From Burkholderiales bacterium (GTDB taxonomy: Bacteria; Pseudomonadota; Gammaproteobacteria; Burkholderiales; Burkholderiaceae_C), in NCBI GenBank assembly GCA_016185015.1, contig JACPOI010000019.1, forward strand, positions 1-64,000: 64,000 bases of DNA. The letters are read 5' to 3'. Positions 1 through 8,580 of the stretch are shown here, one piece after another. Position numbers and translations under genes: made by a program. Numbering within the stretch: position 1 is the first letter of the stretch; each line of letters opens with the position of its first letter. The notes beneath the pieces are model-generated. The model ran no database searches. It was not told the origin of the DNA and saw nothing but the letters and a program-made list of their open reading frames with translations.

Positions 1-70
1 CGTCCAGCAACACGGCCTTGCGTGTGCGCCTTGTGCTCAGGTTCAGTCCCAGTTCGGCTTGCTTCTTCAT
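1..70 (-). mobile_element. IS5-family transposase, N-terminal fragment (element runs off the left edge)
   Basis: The minus strand from position 70 encodes 23 residues starting MKKQAELGLNLSTRR, followed by TRKAVLLD, and the frame is still open at the window edge. This opening (LGLNLSTRRTRK) is the N-terminus I recognise from IS5-family DDE transposases. The start codon overlaps the stop codon of the neighbouring truncated gene in an ATGA arrangement. That fits an insertion sequence whose leader supplies the last codons of the interrupted gene. The left inverted repeat should lie some 50 to 70 bases upstream of the start codon, but it cannot be fixed without the other end. The call rests on a short peptide and is therefore moderate to good, not certain. 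Confidence 0.72.
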
Positions 71-606
71 GACGCAATTGTTCCTCGGCTCGGCCCTTCA
101 AACCATCGGGGACTGCACGGGGTTTTGAACACCATCCCTAGCGTTATGGTTCGCGTAACCATGCCCTCCTCGGCACAGGCATCGACGCCAGCCATGGCGA
201 CAGTGACTCCATTCGACAGAATCACAGCCTTCGCGCCTATACGCGCAGCACAGAAACCCTCTGGATGGAATCCGGTCGCCATTAACGGCGAGAACTCCAC
301 GATGTAATCTTTCCCATCCAACAAGCAGCTCTTGTTTACGGTCTCCGTTCGAATAGAGTATTTACCTGAGCTATCCCGATGGAAAGCAACGAGCTTGCGT
401 GGGTCAAACTCTTCCGAACTTTGAGAAGCAATGGCAGCCTCGCCTGCCTCATTCCAAAAACCGCGAAACGATACAACCAACTCGGACTTTGGCGTATTGC
501 AATTCAAGCTTGCAATCAAGTAGAACTGATCAGCTTGTGCCGACAGGCAGACACAGGAAAAGATCAGGGTTGCAGAAATTTTCGAGTTTGGGTATCTCAT
601 ATCCAT
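67..606 (-). pseudogene. Secreted hypothetical protein, probably 3'-truncated by the IS5 insertion
   Basis: The reading frame gives 179 residues from ATG 606; a second ATG at 600 gives 177. It starts with a typical Sec signal peptide (hydrophobic SATLIFSCVCLSAQA, cleavage likely after AQA). The rest contains several cysteines (in SLNCN, KSCLLDG, EGFCAAR, DACAEEG), as expected of a disulfide-bonded periplasmic protein. I do not recognise the family. The last 20 or so codons (from about VFKTPCSPRW on) lie directly upstream of the IS5 transposase start and look like insertion-sequence leader, so the native C-terminus is probably lost. Base composition is visibly AT-richer than the flanking genes, suggesting recent acquisition. 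Truncation is inferred; an intact homologue would settle it. Confidence 0.5.
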
Positions 607-619
607 GACCGCAAAGATA

Positions 620-650
620 AAACAACAAACCCCGCACAGCGGGGTTTTCT
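620..650. terminator. Rho-independent terminator between phaB and the truncated gene
   Basis: Stem CCCCGC/GCGGGG with loop ACA (630-644) is flanked by AAA on the left and TTTT on the right. Read on the minus strand it ends phaCAB about 20 bases after the phaB stop. Confidence 0.75.
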
Positions 651-670
651 TTGAGGAAAGACAAAACTGC

Positions 671-1408
671 TCAGCCCATGTGCAGCCCACCATTGACCGA
701 GAAATCCGCCCCGGTCGAGTACCCGCTTTCCTCGCTCGCAATCCACGCGATGATGGACGCGATCTCGCCCGGCTCGCCCAGGCGCTTGACCGGGATGGTG
801 CCGACGATCTTGTCCAGCACGTCCTGGCGGATGGACTTGACCATGTCGGTGCCGATGTAACCCGGGCTCACGGTGTTGACCGTCACGCCCTTGTTGGCCA
901 TTTCCTGTGCCAGCGCCATGGTGAAGCCATGCATGCCGGCCTTGGCGGCCGAGTAGTTGGTCTGGCCGGCCTGGCCCTTCTCGCCGTTGACCGAGCTGAT
1001 GTTGATAATGCGACCCCAGCCGCGTTCCACCATGTCGCCCACCACCTGCTTGGTGACGTTGAACATGGAGTTGAGGTTGGTCTCGATGACGGCGTCCCAG
1101 TCCTCGCGGGTCATCTTGAGGAACATGCGGTCACGCGTGATGCCGGCGTTGTTGACCAGCACGTCGATGGGGCCGTGCTCGGCCTTGGCCTTGCCAAAGG
1201 CTTCGACGGTGGATTCCCACTGGCCGACATTGCCGACCGAGGCGTAGAAGGTGTAGCCCAGGGCCTTCTGCTCGCCCAGCCATTTGTCGAAGTCGCGCGT
1301 GGGGCCGCAGCCGGCGATGACCGTGAAGCCCTCCTTGTGCAGGCGCTGGCAGATGGCGGTACCGATGCCACCCATGCCGCCGGTGACGTAGGCTACTTTC
1401 TTGCTCAT
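671..1408 (-). CDS. phaB: Acetoacetyl-CoA reductase PhaB
   Basis: This 245-residue short-chain dehydrogenase reduces acetoacetyl-CoA to (R)-3-hydroxybutyryl-CoA with NADPH, the second step of polyhydroxybutyrate synthesis, in the cytosol. The N-terminal nucleotide-binding loop TGGMGGIG is at residues 9-16. NNAG is near 86-89, Ser-Ser in ISSVNG at 138-139, and the catalytic YxxxK at Tyr152/Lys156. The ending (SVNGGLHMG) and the length match PhaB of the Cupriavidus type. It is the last gene of phaC-phaA-phaB, about 86 bases downstream of phaA, and is followed by a terminator. A FabG function is possible for this fold, but the operon context strongly favours PhaB. Confidence 0.96.
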   Translation of the reverse strand: MSKKVAYVTGGMGGIGTAICQRLHKEGFTVIAGCGPTRDFDKWLGEQKALGYTFYASVGNVGQWESTVEAFGKAKAEHGPIDVLVNNAGITRDRMFLKMTREDWDAVIETNLNSMFNVTKQVVGDMVERGWGRIINISSVNGEKGQAGQTNYSAAKAGMHGFTMALAQEMANKGVTVNTVSPGYIGTDMVKSIRQDVLDKIVGTIPVKRLGEPGEIASIIAWIASEESGYSTGADFSVNGGLHMG

Positions 1409-1494
1409 GATGCTCTCCTCGTTGAACTCGTTCTCAATCTAATGGCTGGGCTCTGCCGGCGGCCCTAGGCAAAACCCGCGTGTGGGGCAAACCC

Positions 1495-2673
1495 TCAACG
1501 CTCGATGGTCAGGGCCACGCCCATGCCGCCGCCGATGCACAGGCTGGCGATACCCTTCTTCGCATCACGACGCTGCATCTCGTGCAGCAGCGTGACCAGG
1601 ATGCGGCAGCCCGATGCACCAATCGGGTGACCGATGGCAATCGCGCCACCGTTGACGTTGACCTTGGAGGTGTCCCAGCCCATCTCCTTGTTGACGGCAC
1701 AGGCCTGGGCGGCAAACGCTTCGTTGATCTCCAGCAGGTCCAGGTCGGCGGCCTTCCAGCCGGCGCGCGCCAGCGCCTTCTGCGAGGCGGGCACCGGGCC
1801 CATGCCCATGGTGGCCGGGTCCAGGCCGCTGGTGGCGTAGCTGGCGATGCGGCCCAGGGGCTTGAGGCCCAGGGCGGCGGCCTTCTTCGCCGTCATGACC
1901 AGCACGGCGGCGGCGCCGTCGTTGATGCCCGAGGCATTGCCCGCCGTCACGCCGCCGGCCTTGTCGAAGGCAGGGCGCAGGCCGGCCAGGGCTTCGGCAT
2001 TGGTCTTGCGGTTGATGAACTCGTCGGCGTCGAACACCAGCGGGTCGCCCTTCTTCTGAGGGATCAGCACCGGGACGATCTCGTCCTTGAAGCGGCCGGC
2101 ATCATGCGCGGCAGCGGCCTTCTGCTGGCTGGCCAGGGCCAGCGCGTCCTGCATCTCGCGCGTGATGCCGTACTGTTTGGCCACGTTCTCGGCCGTGATG
2201 CCCATGTGGTACTGGTTGTAGACGTCCCACAGGCCGTCGACGATCATGGTGTCGATGAGCTTCCAGTCGCCCATGCGCTGGCCGTCGCGCGAGCCCGGCA
2301 GCACGTGCGGCGCCAGGCTCATGTTCTCCTGCCCACCGGCAATGACGATCTCGCTGTCACCGGTGGCCACGGCCTGCGCGGCCAGCATCACGGCCTTGAG
2401 GCCGGAGCCGCAGACGGCGTTGATGGTGAGCGCGGGGATTTCCTTGGGCAGACCGCTTTTCATGAGCGCCTGGCGCGCCGGGTTCTGGCCGGCGCCGGCG
2501 GCGAGCACCTGGCCCATGATGACTTCGCCCACCAGCGAGGCGTCGAGCTTGCTGCGCGCCAGCAGTTCCTTGATGACGATGGCGCCGAGCTCGGTGGCCG
2601 GGGTCTTGGCCAATCCGCCGCCGAACTTGCCGACCGCGGTGCGTGCCGCGGCAACGATGACGATGTCTTCCAT
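1495..2673 (-). CDS. phaA: Acetyl-CoA C-acetyltransferase (beta-ketothiolase) PhaA
   Basis: A 392-residue biosynthetic thiolase that condenses two acetyl-CoA to acetoacetyl-CoA, feeding PhaB. The nucleophilic Cys88 lies in NAVCGSGLKA. His349 is in the GHPIGASG signature and Cys379 in the terminal CIGGGMG signature, so the complete thiolase catalytic set is present. Length and start (MEDIVIVAAARTAVGKFGG) are standard. It sits 32 bases downstream of phaC on the same strand, in the classical C-A-B order. Confidence 0.96.
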   Translation of the reverse strand: MEDIVIVAAARTAVGKFGGGLAKTPATELGAIVIKELLARSKLDASLVGEVIMGQVLAAGAGQNPARQALMKSGLPKEIPALTINAVCGSGLKAVMLAAQAVATGDSEIVIAGGQENMSLAPHVLPGSRDGQRMGDWKLIDTMIVDGLWDVYNQYHMGITAENVAKQYGITREMQDALALASQQKAAAAHDAGRFKDEIVPVLIPQKKGDPLVFDADEFINRKTNAEALAGLRPAFDKAGGVTAGNASGINDGAAAVLVMTAKKAAALGLKPLGRIASYATSGLDPATMGMGPVPASQKALARAGWKAADLDLLEINEAFAAQACAVNKEMGWDTSKVNVNGGAIAIGHPIGASGCRILVTLLHEMQRRDAKKGIASLCIGGGMGVALTIER

Positions 2674-2705
2674 GGTGTGTCTCCTGTACTTTGACGATGC
2701 GGCCC

Positions 2706-4424
2706 TTATTGGGCTTTCTGCTTCACATAGCGGCCGGGCGCCGCCTCAATGACCTTGTATTTGCTGCCCTTGCCGTATTTCTTGGGTGCAACCATCTGCT
2801 TGCCGGCCTGTCTGCCCAGCCAGGCCGCCCAGTCGGGCCACCAGCTGCCAGCGTGCTCGCCGGCACCTTCGAACCAGGCGTCGAAGCTCTTGGGCAGCTT
2901 GCCGTCGGCACGGATCCAGTGGCTGCGCTTCTTTTTCTCGGGCGGGTTGATCACGCCGGCGATGTGGCCCGAGGCACCCATGACAAAACGCTTCTTGCCC
3001 GGCAGCACCTGGGTGCTGGCGTAGGCGCCGGTGATGGGCACGATGTGGTCTTCGCGCGAACCGTAGATGTAGACGGGCACATCCACCTTGCGCAGGTCCA
3101 CCTTCTCGCCGCAGACGGTGAGCTTGCCCGGCTTGACCAGGTTGTTTTCCAGATAGGTGTTGCGCAGGTACCAGGCGTAGAAAGGCCCCGGCAGGTTGGT
3201 GCTGTCGCTATTCCAGTAGAGCAGGTCAAAGGGCGGTGGCGTTTCGCCCTTGAGGTAGTTGCCCACCACGTAGTTCCAGACCAGGTCGTTGGGGCGCAGG
3301 AAGCTGAAGGTGGAGCCCAGGTCGCGCCCGGCCATGAGGCCGCCCTGCCCCATCTGCTGCTCGCGCAGGCGCACCGAGTTCTCGTCGATGAAGACGTCCA
3401 GGATGCCAGTGTCGCTGAAGTCGAGGAAGGTGGTCAGCAGGGTGAGACTGTGCACGGGTTGTTCGCCACGTGCCGCCAGCACGGCCAGGGCTGTGCCCAG
3501 GATGGTGCCGCCCACGCAGAAACCCAGGGCGTTGATCTGCTCGGCGCCGCTGATCTCCTGCACCACGTGGATGGCCTGGATGGCCGCGTCCTCGATGTAG
3601 TCGTCCCAGGTCTTGTGGCCCAGGGATGCGTCGGGGTTGCGCCAGCTCACCACGAAGGTGCGGTGGCCCTGGGCCACGGCGTAGCGGATCAGCGAGTTCT
3701 CGGGCTGCAGGTCCAGGATGTAGTACTTGTTGATGCAGGGCGGCACCAGCAGGAAGGGCCGCTCGTAGACCTTCTCGGTGAGCGGCTTGTATTCGATGAG
3801 CTGGAAAAGTTCGTTCTCGTAGACCACCGCGCCTTCGCTGGTGGCCACGTTCTTGCCGACCTCGAAGCGGCTTTCGTCGGTCATGCTCACATGGCCCTGG
3901 CCGAGGTCGTGCAGCATGTTCTGCATGCCCTTGGCGATGCTCTCGCCCTTGGTCTCGATGGCCTTCTTCTGGGCCTCAGCATTGAAGGCCAGGTAGTTGC
4001 TGGGCGCACTGGCGGCCACCCACTGCTCCACACCGAAGCGGATGCGCGCGCGCGTCTTGGCGTCGGCCTGCACGGCGTCGGCCATCTCCATCAGCAGGCG
4101 GGCATTGAGCAGGTAGGTGGAGGCCGTCATGGCCGCCAGCGGGTTCTCGCCCCAGGCCGGCGCGGCGAAGCGCCGGTCGCCGCTCACCGTTGCACTGGCA
4201 CCCTGCTGCATGAGATGCGCGAGGTCCTGCACGTACTGCTGCTGCAGGGCCTGCAGCTTGTCGGGCGGGATGGTCACTGGATGGTCCATCGCCGGGAGTG
4301 CGGCGGGGCCCTGGCCCGGATGCGCGCCCTGGAAGGACTGGAAGAGCTTGAGCCAGCTGTCAGCGTAGGCCTGCTGGAACTGCTGCGCCGCTTGCGCCCA
4401 AAATTCGGGGGTATCCTGTGTCAC
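2706..4424 (-). CDS. phaC: Class I poly(3-hydroxyalkanoate) synthase PhaC
   Basis: A 572-residue class I PHA synthase that polymerises (R)-3-hydroxyacyl-CoA, here most likely 3-hydroxybutyryl-CoA, on the surface of storage granules. The lipase-like box GFCVGG carries the nucleophile Cys303. The partner residues are Asp459 (in GSREDH) and His487 (in GASGHIAG), corresponding to the Cys-Asp-His triad of the Cupriavidus enzyme. The variable N-terminal region is about 90 residues long. The start is GTG, read as MTQDTPEFW, preceded by an AAGGA ribosome site 8 bases away. It is the first gene of phaCAB. No phaP or phaR lies inside this window. Confidence 0.96.
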   Translation of the reverse strand: MTQDTPEFWAQAAQQFQQAYADSWLKLFQSFQGAHPGQGPAALPAMDHPVTIPPDKLQALQQQYVQDLAHLMQQGASATVSGDRRFAAPAWGENPLAAMTASTYLLNARLLMEMADAVQADAKTRARIRFGVEQWVAASAPSNYLAFNAEAQKKAIETKGESIAKGMQNMLHDLGQGHVSMTDESRFEVGKNVATSEGAVVYENELFQLIEYKPLTEKVYERPFLLVPPCINKYYILDLQPENSLIRYAVAQGHRTFVVSWRNPDASLGHKTWDDYIEDAAIQAIHVVQEISGAEQINALGFCVGGTILGTALAVLAARGEQPVHSLTLLTTFLDFSDTGILDVFIDENSVRLREQQMGQGGLMAGRDLGSTFSFLRPNDLVWNYVVGNYLKGETPPPFDLLYWNSDSTNLPGPFYAWYLRNTYLENNLVKPGKLTVCGEKVDLRKVDVPVYIYGSREDHIVPITGAYASTQVLPGKKRFVMGASGHIAGVINPPEKKKRSHWIRADGKLPKSFDAWFEGAGEHAGSWWPDWAAWLGRQAGKQMVAPKKYGKGSKYKVIEAAPGRYVKQKAQ

Positions 4425-4464
4425 GCTGGGTCCTTCGTGCTGGAAATACGCTTCCGTAGCCAGT

Positions 4465-4833
4465 ATGTCAGGCTTGGGCCTACAAATTCCTGACGCCGAC
4501 CAATTTACTCATGTTCTCGATCCCATGTTCCTGATCCTGATCGCCATCGGCTGGCTTTACGTGGCGCTGATGATGGCCGTGGCCGAAGCCACCAGTCCCA
4601 TCGGTAGCGTGCTGGGTGCGCTCTTCACCTTCCTGTTGTATGGCGTGGGGCCGGTGGCCCTGCTGCTCTACATCCTGGGCACGCCGGCGCGCAAGAAGCT
4701 GCGCAAGCAGCGCGAAGCCGAGGAACTGCTCGCCTGGCAGCAGGCCCAGGATGCGCAGGCTGGTTCAGCCCAGCCAGATGCAGGCAGCCAGTCGTCCGCT
4801 GACGCGGTCGCGCCGGTGCGAAAAGAACCGTGA
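4465..4833 (+). CDS. Small two-helix membrane protein, function unknown
   Basis: The frame encodes 122 residues from 4465. A second in-frame ATG at 4525 (reading MFLILIAIGWLYVALMM) begins directly with the first membrane segment and may be the true start, giving 102 residues. Two hydrophobic segments follow one another (roughly residues 20-40 and 47-70 of the longer form). A basic stretch (RKKLRKQREAEE) and a low-complexity Ala/Gln/Asp-rich tail come after, so the C-terminus is probably cytoplasmic. It diverges from phaC by 40 bases, and its 3' end overlaps pgeF on the other strand by about 69 bases. I see no functional motif. Such proteins occur beside pha or pgeF loci in related bacteria, but no role is known to me. 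Confidence 0.7.
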   Translation: MSGLGLQIPDADQFTHVLDPMFLILIAIGWLYVALMMAVAEATSPIGSVLGALFTFLLYGVGPVALLLYILGTPARKKLRKQREAEELLAWQQAQDAQAGSAQPDAGSQSSADAVAPVRKEP

Positions 4834-5523
4834 CGGCTGCGTGACGGTGCACCACGACGGTGAACCGTCGTTGCCATAGACCTGCGTGATGCCCAGCGCT
4901 GCCAGGCGTAGCCTGGCCAGGGCCGGCAGATCGGCCAGCCATTTGCCGGCGGCCGCGGCCGGGCGAAAGCAGCTGGCGGCCTGCGTAGACTGGACCTCGA
5001 ACGCCACCTTCACTTCGGGCCCCACCTCGAAGGCCTGCGGGCCGATGCAGGGACCGAGCCAGACCATGAGCTCGCGCGCGTCGATCTGCAAGGCGGCGTA
5101 CAGGGTTTCGATCACACCCACCCCGCCCTCGCCGGCCAGGCCACGCCAGCCGGCGTGGGCAGCGGCCACGACACTGCCGCGGGCATCGGTGAACAGCAGG
5201 GGCAGGCAATCCGCCACCATGATGGTGCAGGCCACGCCACGCTCATGCGTGAGGCAGGCATCGGCCACGGTGCCCTGGGGCGTGTGCGCATCCAGCGCCA
5301 CCACGCCGCGGCCATGCACCTGCTGCAGGAAGACCGGCCGCGCGCCCAGGGCCTGGGCCAGCACGGCCCGGTTGGCGCCCACGGCCAGCGGGTCGTCGCC
5401 CACGTGGTCACCGAGGTTCAGGCTGTCATAGGGCGGCAGGGAACGGCCGCCGACGCGGGTGGTGCAGACAGCGTGCACCGCGGCCGGTGCCGGCCATTTG
5501 GGGACGAGCCAGTCGGGATGCAC
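4765..5523 (-). CDS. pgeF: Peptidoglycan editing factor PgeF (YfiH / laccase-domain family)
   Basis: With a GTG start at 5523 the protein has 252 residues, the usual size for the family. An upstream in-frame ATG would add a non-conserved Arg-rich tail and overlap the next gene, so I reject it. The metal-site motifs are clear: QQVHG, VADCLPLL and AAHAGWRGL supply the two His and one Cys of the zinc site, and GPCIGP follows. Family members remove mis-incorporated residues from peptidoglycan precursors, and the same fold shows polyphenol-oxidase activity in vitro. It lies 19 bases downstream of the maiA-like gene on the same strand and overlaps the convergent membrane-protein gene. Confidence 0.9.
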   Translation of the reverse strand: MHPDWLVPKWPAPAAVHAVCTTRVGGRSLPPYDSLNLGDHVGDDPLAVGANRAVLAQALGARPVFLQQVHGRGVVALDAHTPQGTVADACLTHERGVACTIMVADCLPLLFTDARGSVVAAAHAGWRGLAGEGGVGVIETLYAALQIDARELMVWLGPCIGPQAFEVGPEVKVAFEVQSTQAASCFRPAAAAGKWLADLPALARLRLAALGITQVYGNDGSPSWCTVTQPSRFFSHRRDRVSGRLAACIWLG

Positions 5524-5542
5524 GGTGAGGCCCGGCCTGCGT

Positions 5543-6208
5543 TCAGGGTTCGTTGTCGGGGCAGCTGGACGGCTGCGCCTGCTGGAAAGCCGGCAGCGCC
5601 ATGCAGGCCGCAAAGGCGCCCATGGTCAGCGGCAGGCCGTCGAGGTTCACCTCGAAGCGCTGGCCGTTGAAGATCTGCGGCACCAGGCAGCAGTCGGCCA
5701 GGGTGGGCGTGTCGCCCCAGCAGTAGACCGAGCGCGGCAGGCCGGCCTGCTGGCGCAAGGCGGCCAGGGTGGCCAGCTGGCGCTCGAAGCTCTCCAGCCC
5801 TTCACGCACCCAGTGGCGGTACCAGGTGTTCTTGGCGTCCTCGCTGACCTTGAGCTCGCGCACCAGGTACTTGAGCACACGCAGGTTGTTGAGCGGGTGG
5901 ATCTCGCAGGCGATGGACTGGGCCAGGGCGCGCACCCTGGCACGGCCGGCCGCGTCGGCGGGCAGCAGCGGCGGCTGGGGATGGGTCTCGTCCAGGTACT
6001 CGATGATGGCCATGGACTGGGAAAAAAGCGCGCCTTCGTCGTCGAGCAGGGGCACCAGGCGATCGGCCGAGACCTCGGCGTAGGCCGGCAGCTTGTGGTC
6101 GCCGCGCGCCAGGTGCACGGGGATGTAGTCGTAGCTCAGGCCCTTGAGCGCCAGCGCGATGCGCACGCGAAAGGAAGCGGAGGAGCGGAAGTAGTTGTGG
6201 AGCTTCAT
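5543..6208 (-). CDS. maiA: Zeta-class glutathione S-transferase (maleylacetoacetate / maleylpyruvate isomerase type)
   Basis: This 221-residue protein has the zeta-class hallmark near the N-terminus (NYFRSSASFRVRIAL), where Ser residues bind and activate glutathione. The thioredoxin-like part continues to about residue 80 (LVPLLDDEG, FSQSMAIIEYLDE), followed by the helical domain with CEIHPLNNLRVLKYL. Zeta GSTs perform glutathione-dependent cis-trans isomerisation of maleylacetoacetate (tyrosine and homogentisate route) or maleylpyruvate (gentisate route). No homogentisate genes are near, whereas gentisate dioxygenase and fumarylpyruvate hydrolase lie 3 kb away, so maleylpyruvate isomerase (NagL-like) is a realistic alternative. 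The family is certain; the substrate is inferred. Confidence 0.85.
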   Translation of the reverse strand: MKLHNYFRSSASFRVRIALALKGLSYDYIPVHLARGDHKLPAYAEVSADRLVPLLDDEGALFSQSMAIIEYLDETHPQPPLLPADAAGRARVRALAQSIACEIHPLNNLRVLKYLVRELKVSEDAKNTWYRHWVREGLESFERQLATLAALRQQAGLPRSVYCWGDTPTLADCCLVPQIFNGQRFEVNLDGLPLTMGAFAACMALPAFQQAQPSSCPDNEP

Positions 6209-6321
6209 GCCAACGAGGATAAACCGGAAATAGTTGTGTTTTCGGTGCCAGATGGATTAAGCCAAGGGAATGCATCGACCTAAAATCAGATCATTCTTAT
6301 TTAATAAACTAGGTCGTTGGA

Positions 6322-8241
6322 ATGGACAGTCGACCGCCGGGCCTACATGCTCCCATCCGTACACGCGACACACAGCGTGGCCGTCAGCCCCTGCCCTTGC
6401 AGTTGCTCTGGCTGGGTGCCCTGCTGCTGGCGCTGATCTGGAGCACCGTGCTGTGGGAGTCGCGGCGCATCCATCAGGACCACCTCGACAAATTCCGCAG
6501 CGAACTCGTGCACCTGTCCGAAGTGCTCGATGTCGCCCTGGTGCGGCAGATCGAAAGTCTGGACAACGCCCTGCTCATCCTGCGTTCCGAATACCTGGAC
6601 AATCCCCAAGACATCAACCGCACGATCCGCCTGCTGCGCGAGGGCCCCTTCCGGGATTTCGAAGTCCAGGTGAGCGTCATCGGCACGAATGGTTACCCGA
6701 AATTCACCGACGTACCGGGTCATCCGGCCCCCGCGTACCTCGGTGACCGCGCACATTTCCGCGTCTTTGCCGACGGTGGCCCGGACCAGCTGTACATCAG
6801 CGATCCGGTCATGGGACGCATGACCAAGCGCTGGGGCCTGCAACTGGCCCGTCCCCTGCTGGGCAAGGACGGGCGCTTCCTCGGCGTCATGGTCATCTTC
6901 CTGCCACCCGAGCAGTTGACCCGTTTCATCCAGACCCTGGACATCGGAACCGACACCATCATGTCGGTGCTGTCGGCACGCGGTGCGCTGATCAGCCGCT
7001 CGGTCGATCTGGAGAAATACCGGGACAGCCGGATGGATGCCGCACAGCTGGTCGAGTACCAGAGCCAGCGTGCGGGTTACTCCCTGCGCCACTCGATACT
7101 CGACCAGGTCGAACGCGGCATTGCCCATCGCTGGATCGACACCTACCCGCTGCTGCTGGTGGTGTCACGTTCACCGGATACCGCCCATACGGAGATCCGT
7201 GGACTCAAGGAAGTGCTGTTCTTGCTGGGCGGCATGATCAGCCTGGTCGTGATCGGCGCCCTGTGGCTGCTGGGCCGGGCCATGCAGCAGCACCGCCAGG
7301 ACGACGTCGAGCTGCGGATTGCCGCGAAGGCCTTCCAGACCCAGGAGGGCATGTTCGTCACCGACGAGAACGGCGTCGTGCTGCGCATCAACAGCGCCTT
7401 CACGGAGATCACCGGTTACACCGCCGAAGATATCGTGGGCAAGAACCCGCGCCTGCGCAGTTCCGGCCGCCAGGATGCCGCTTTCTACAGCGCCATGTGG
7501 GCGCGCATCAGGGCGACCGGCAGCTGGAAAGGCGAGATGTGGAACCGGCGCAAGAACGGGGAGGTCTATCCCGAATCGGTCACCATCACGGCAGTCAAGG
7601 GCGCGGATGAGGCGGTCACGCATTACGTGGCGACGATGCACGACATCAGCGAACGCAAGGCGGCCGAGGAACAGACACATACCCTGGCCTTCTATGACGC
7701 CCTGACCCAACTGCCCAACCGCCGGCTGTTGCATGACCGCTTGCAGCAGACCATGCTGGCATCGATGCGCAACGGGCACCACGGTGCCCTGCTGTTCATC
7801 GATCTGGACCGGTTCAAGCAACTCAATGACACACTGGGGCACGATTACGGCGACCTGTTGCTGCAACAGGTGGCGCTGCGCCTGAAGGAGTGCGTACGAC
7901 AGGCCGATACCGTGGCACGTTTGGGTGGCGACGAATTCGTGGTCCTGCTCGAAGAGCTCAGCCCCGAGGCCACCGTGGCCCAGCAGGAGGCCATCGCCGT
8001 CGGCCAGAAAATCCTGGCCAGCCTGAACCGCCCCTATGATCTCAGCGGCCATGCACACCTGAGCACGCCCAGCATCGGTGCCACCATTTTCTGCGGCCTG
8101 CAGAACAGCCGCGAAGAACTGATCAAACAGGCGGATCTGGCCATGTACAAGGCCAAGAGCGCCGGCCGCAATACGCTGTGCTTCTTCGACCCCACCATGC
8201 TCCAACAGGACGGTGAGACCACGTCCGCCGCACGCTTGTAG
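6322..8241 (+). CDS. Membrane-bound diguanylate cyclase (Cache-type sensor, PAS, GGDEF)
   Basis: A 639-residue sensor enzyme predicted to make cyclic di-GMP. A membrane segment at about residues 25-48 and a second at about 298-320 bracket a 250-residue periplasmic region. That region is of the double-Cache type seen in many diguanylate cyclases. A PAS domain follows (about 330-450; GMFVTDENG, FTEITGYTAEDIVGKNPR), then the cyclase domain. The active-site loop is an intact GGDEF at 535-539. The RxxD inhibitory site (RQAD) sits exactly five residues before it, so product inhibition is expected. No EAL domain is present. The periplasmic ligand cannot be told from sequence. Confidence 0.93.
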   Translation: MDSRPPGLHAPIRTRDTQRGRQPLPLQLLWLGALLLALIWSTVLWESRRIHQDHLDKFRSELVHLSEVLDVALVRQIESLDNALLILRSEYLDNPQDINRTIRLLREGPFRDFEVQVSVIGTNGYPKFTDVPGHPAPAYLGDRAHFRVFADGGPDQLYISDPVMGRMTKRWGLQLARPLLGKDGRFLGVMVIFLPPEQLTRFIQTLDIGTDTIMSVLSARGALISRSVDLEKYRDSRMDAAQLVEYQSQRAGYSLRHSILDQVERGIAHRWIDTYPLLLVVSRSPDTAHTEIRGLKEVLFLLGGMISLVVIGALWLLGRAMQQHRQDDVELRIAAKAFQTQEGMFVTDENGVVLRINSAFTEITGYTAEDIVGKNPRLRSSGRQDAAFYSAMWARIRATGSWKGEMWNRRKNGEVYPESVTITAVKGADEAVTHYVATMHDISERKAAEEQTHTLAFYDALTQLPNRRLLHDRLQQTMLASMRNGHHGALLFIDLDRFKQLNDTLGHDYGDLLLQQVALRLKECVRQADTVARLGGDEFVVLLEELSPEATVAQQEAIAVGQKILASLNRPYDLSGHAHLSTPSIGATIFCGLQNSREELIKQADLAMYKAKSAGRNTLCFFDPTMLQQDGETTSAARL

Positions 8242-8279
8242 ACTGGCGGCCTGCCCAGCACCCGCACCAGGAGACCCGC

Positions 8280-8579
8280 ATGATTCTCGAAATTGCCGAC
8301 ATCCGCATCCACGCCGACCAGCAGACCGCCTTTGACGAAGCCATCCAGCGCGGCCTGGCCACGGTCATCAGCCAGGCCCGGGGTTACCGCGGCTTCAAGG
8401 TGAACAAGGGCGTCGAGCACCCGGACCGCTACATCCTCATGATTTTCTGGGAGACGCTGGAAGACCACACGGTGCACTTCCGCCAGTCGCCGGCCTTTGC
8501 CGAGTGGCGCGCCATCGTGGGCCCCTTCTTCGCGGCGCCGCCGCAGGTGGAGCACTTCACTCTGCTGGCGAAATCATGA
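8280..8579 (+). CDS. ABM-family antibiotic biosynthesis monooxygenase-like protein
   Basis: A 99-residue single-domain protein with the dimeric alpha-beta-barrel pattern of the ABM superfamily: a first strand (MILEIADIRI), a helix with QARGYRGFKVNKG, a strand with RYILMIFWETLEDH, and a helix containing FRQSPAFAEWR. Members include cofactor-free monooxygenases acting on quinol-like substrates and proteins of unknown role. It follows the diguanylate cyclase gene by 38 bases with a GGAGAC ribosome site. The nearby aromatic-acid genes make an oxidation role imaginable, but nothing in the sequence shows it. Confidence 0.82.
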   Translation: MILEIADIRIHADQQTAFDEAIQRGLATVISQARGYRGFKVNKGVEHPDRYILMIFWETLEDHTVHFRQSPAFAEWRAIVGPFFAAPPQVEHFTLLAKS

Positions 8580-8580
8580 A

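Noticed and set aside
2691..4493. 600-codon plus-strand frame opposite phaC
   Set aside because: PhaC is certain on the minus strand; this frame has no motif, and its composition is that of an antisense frame.
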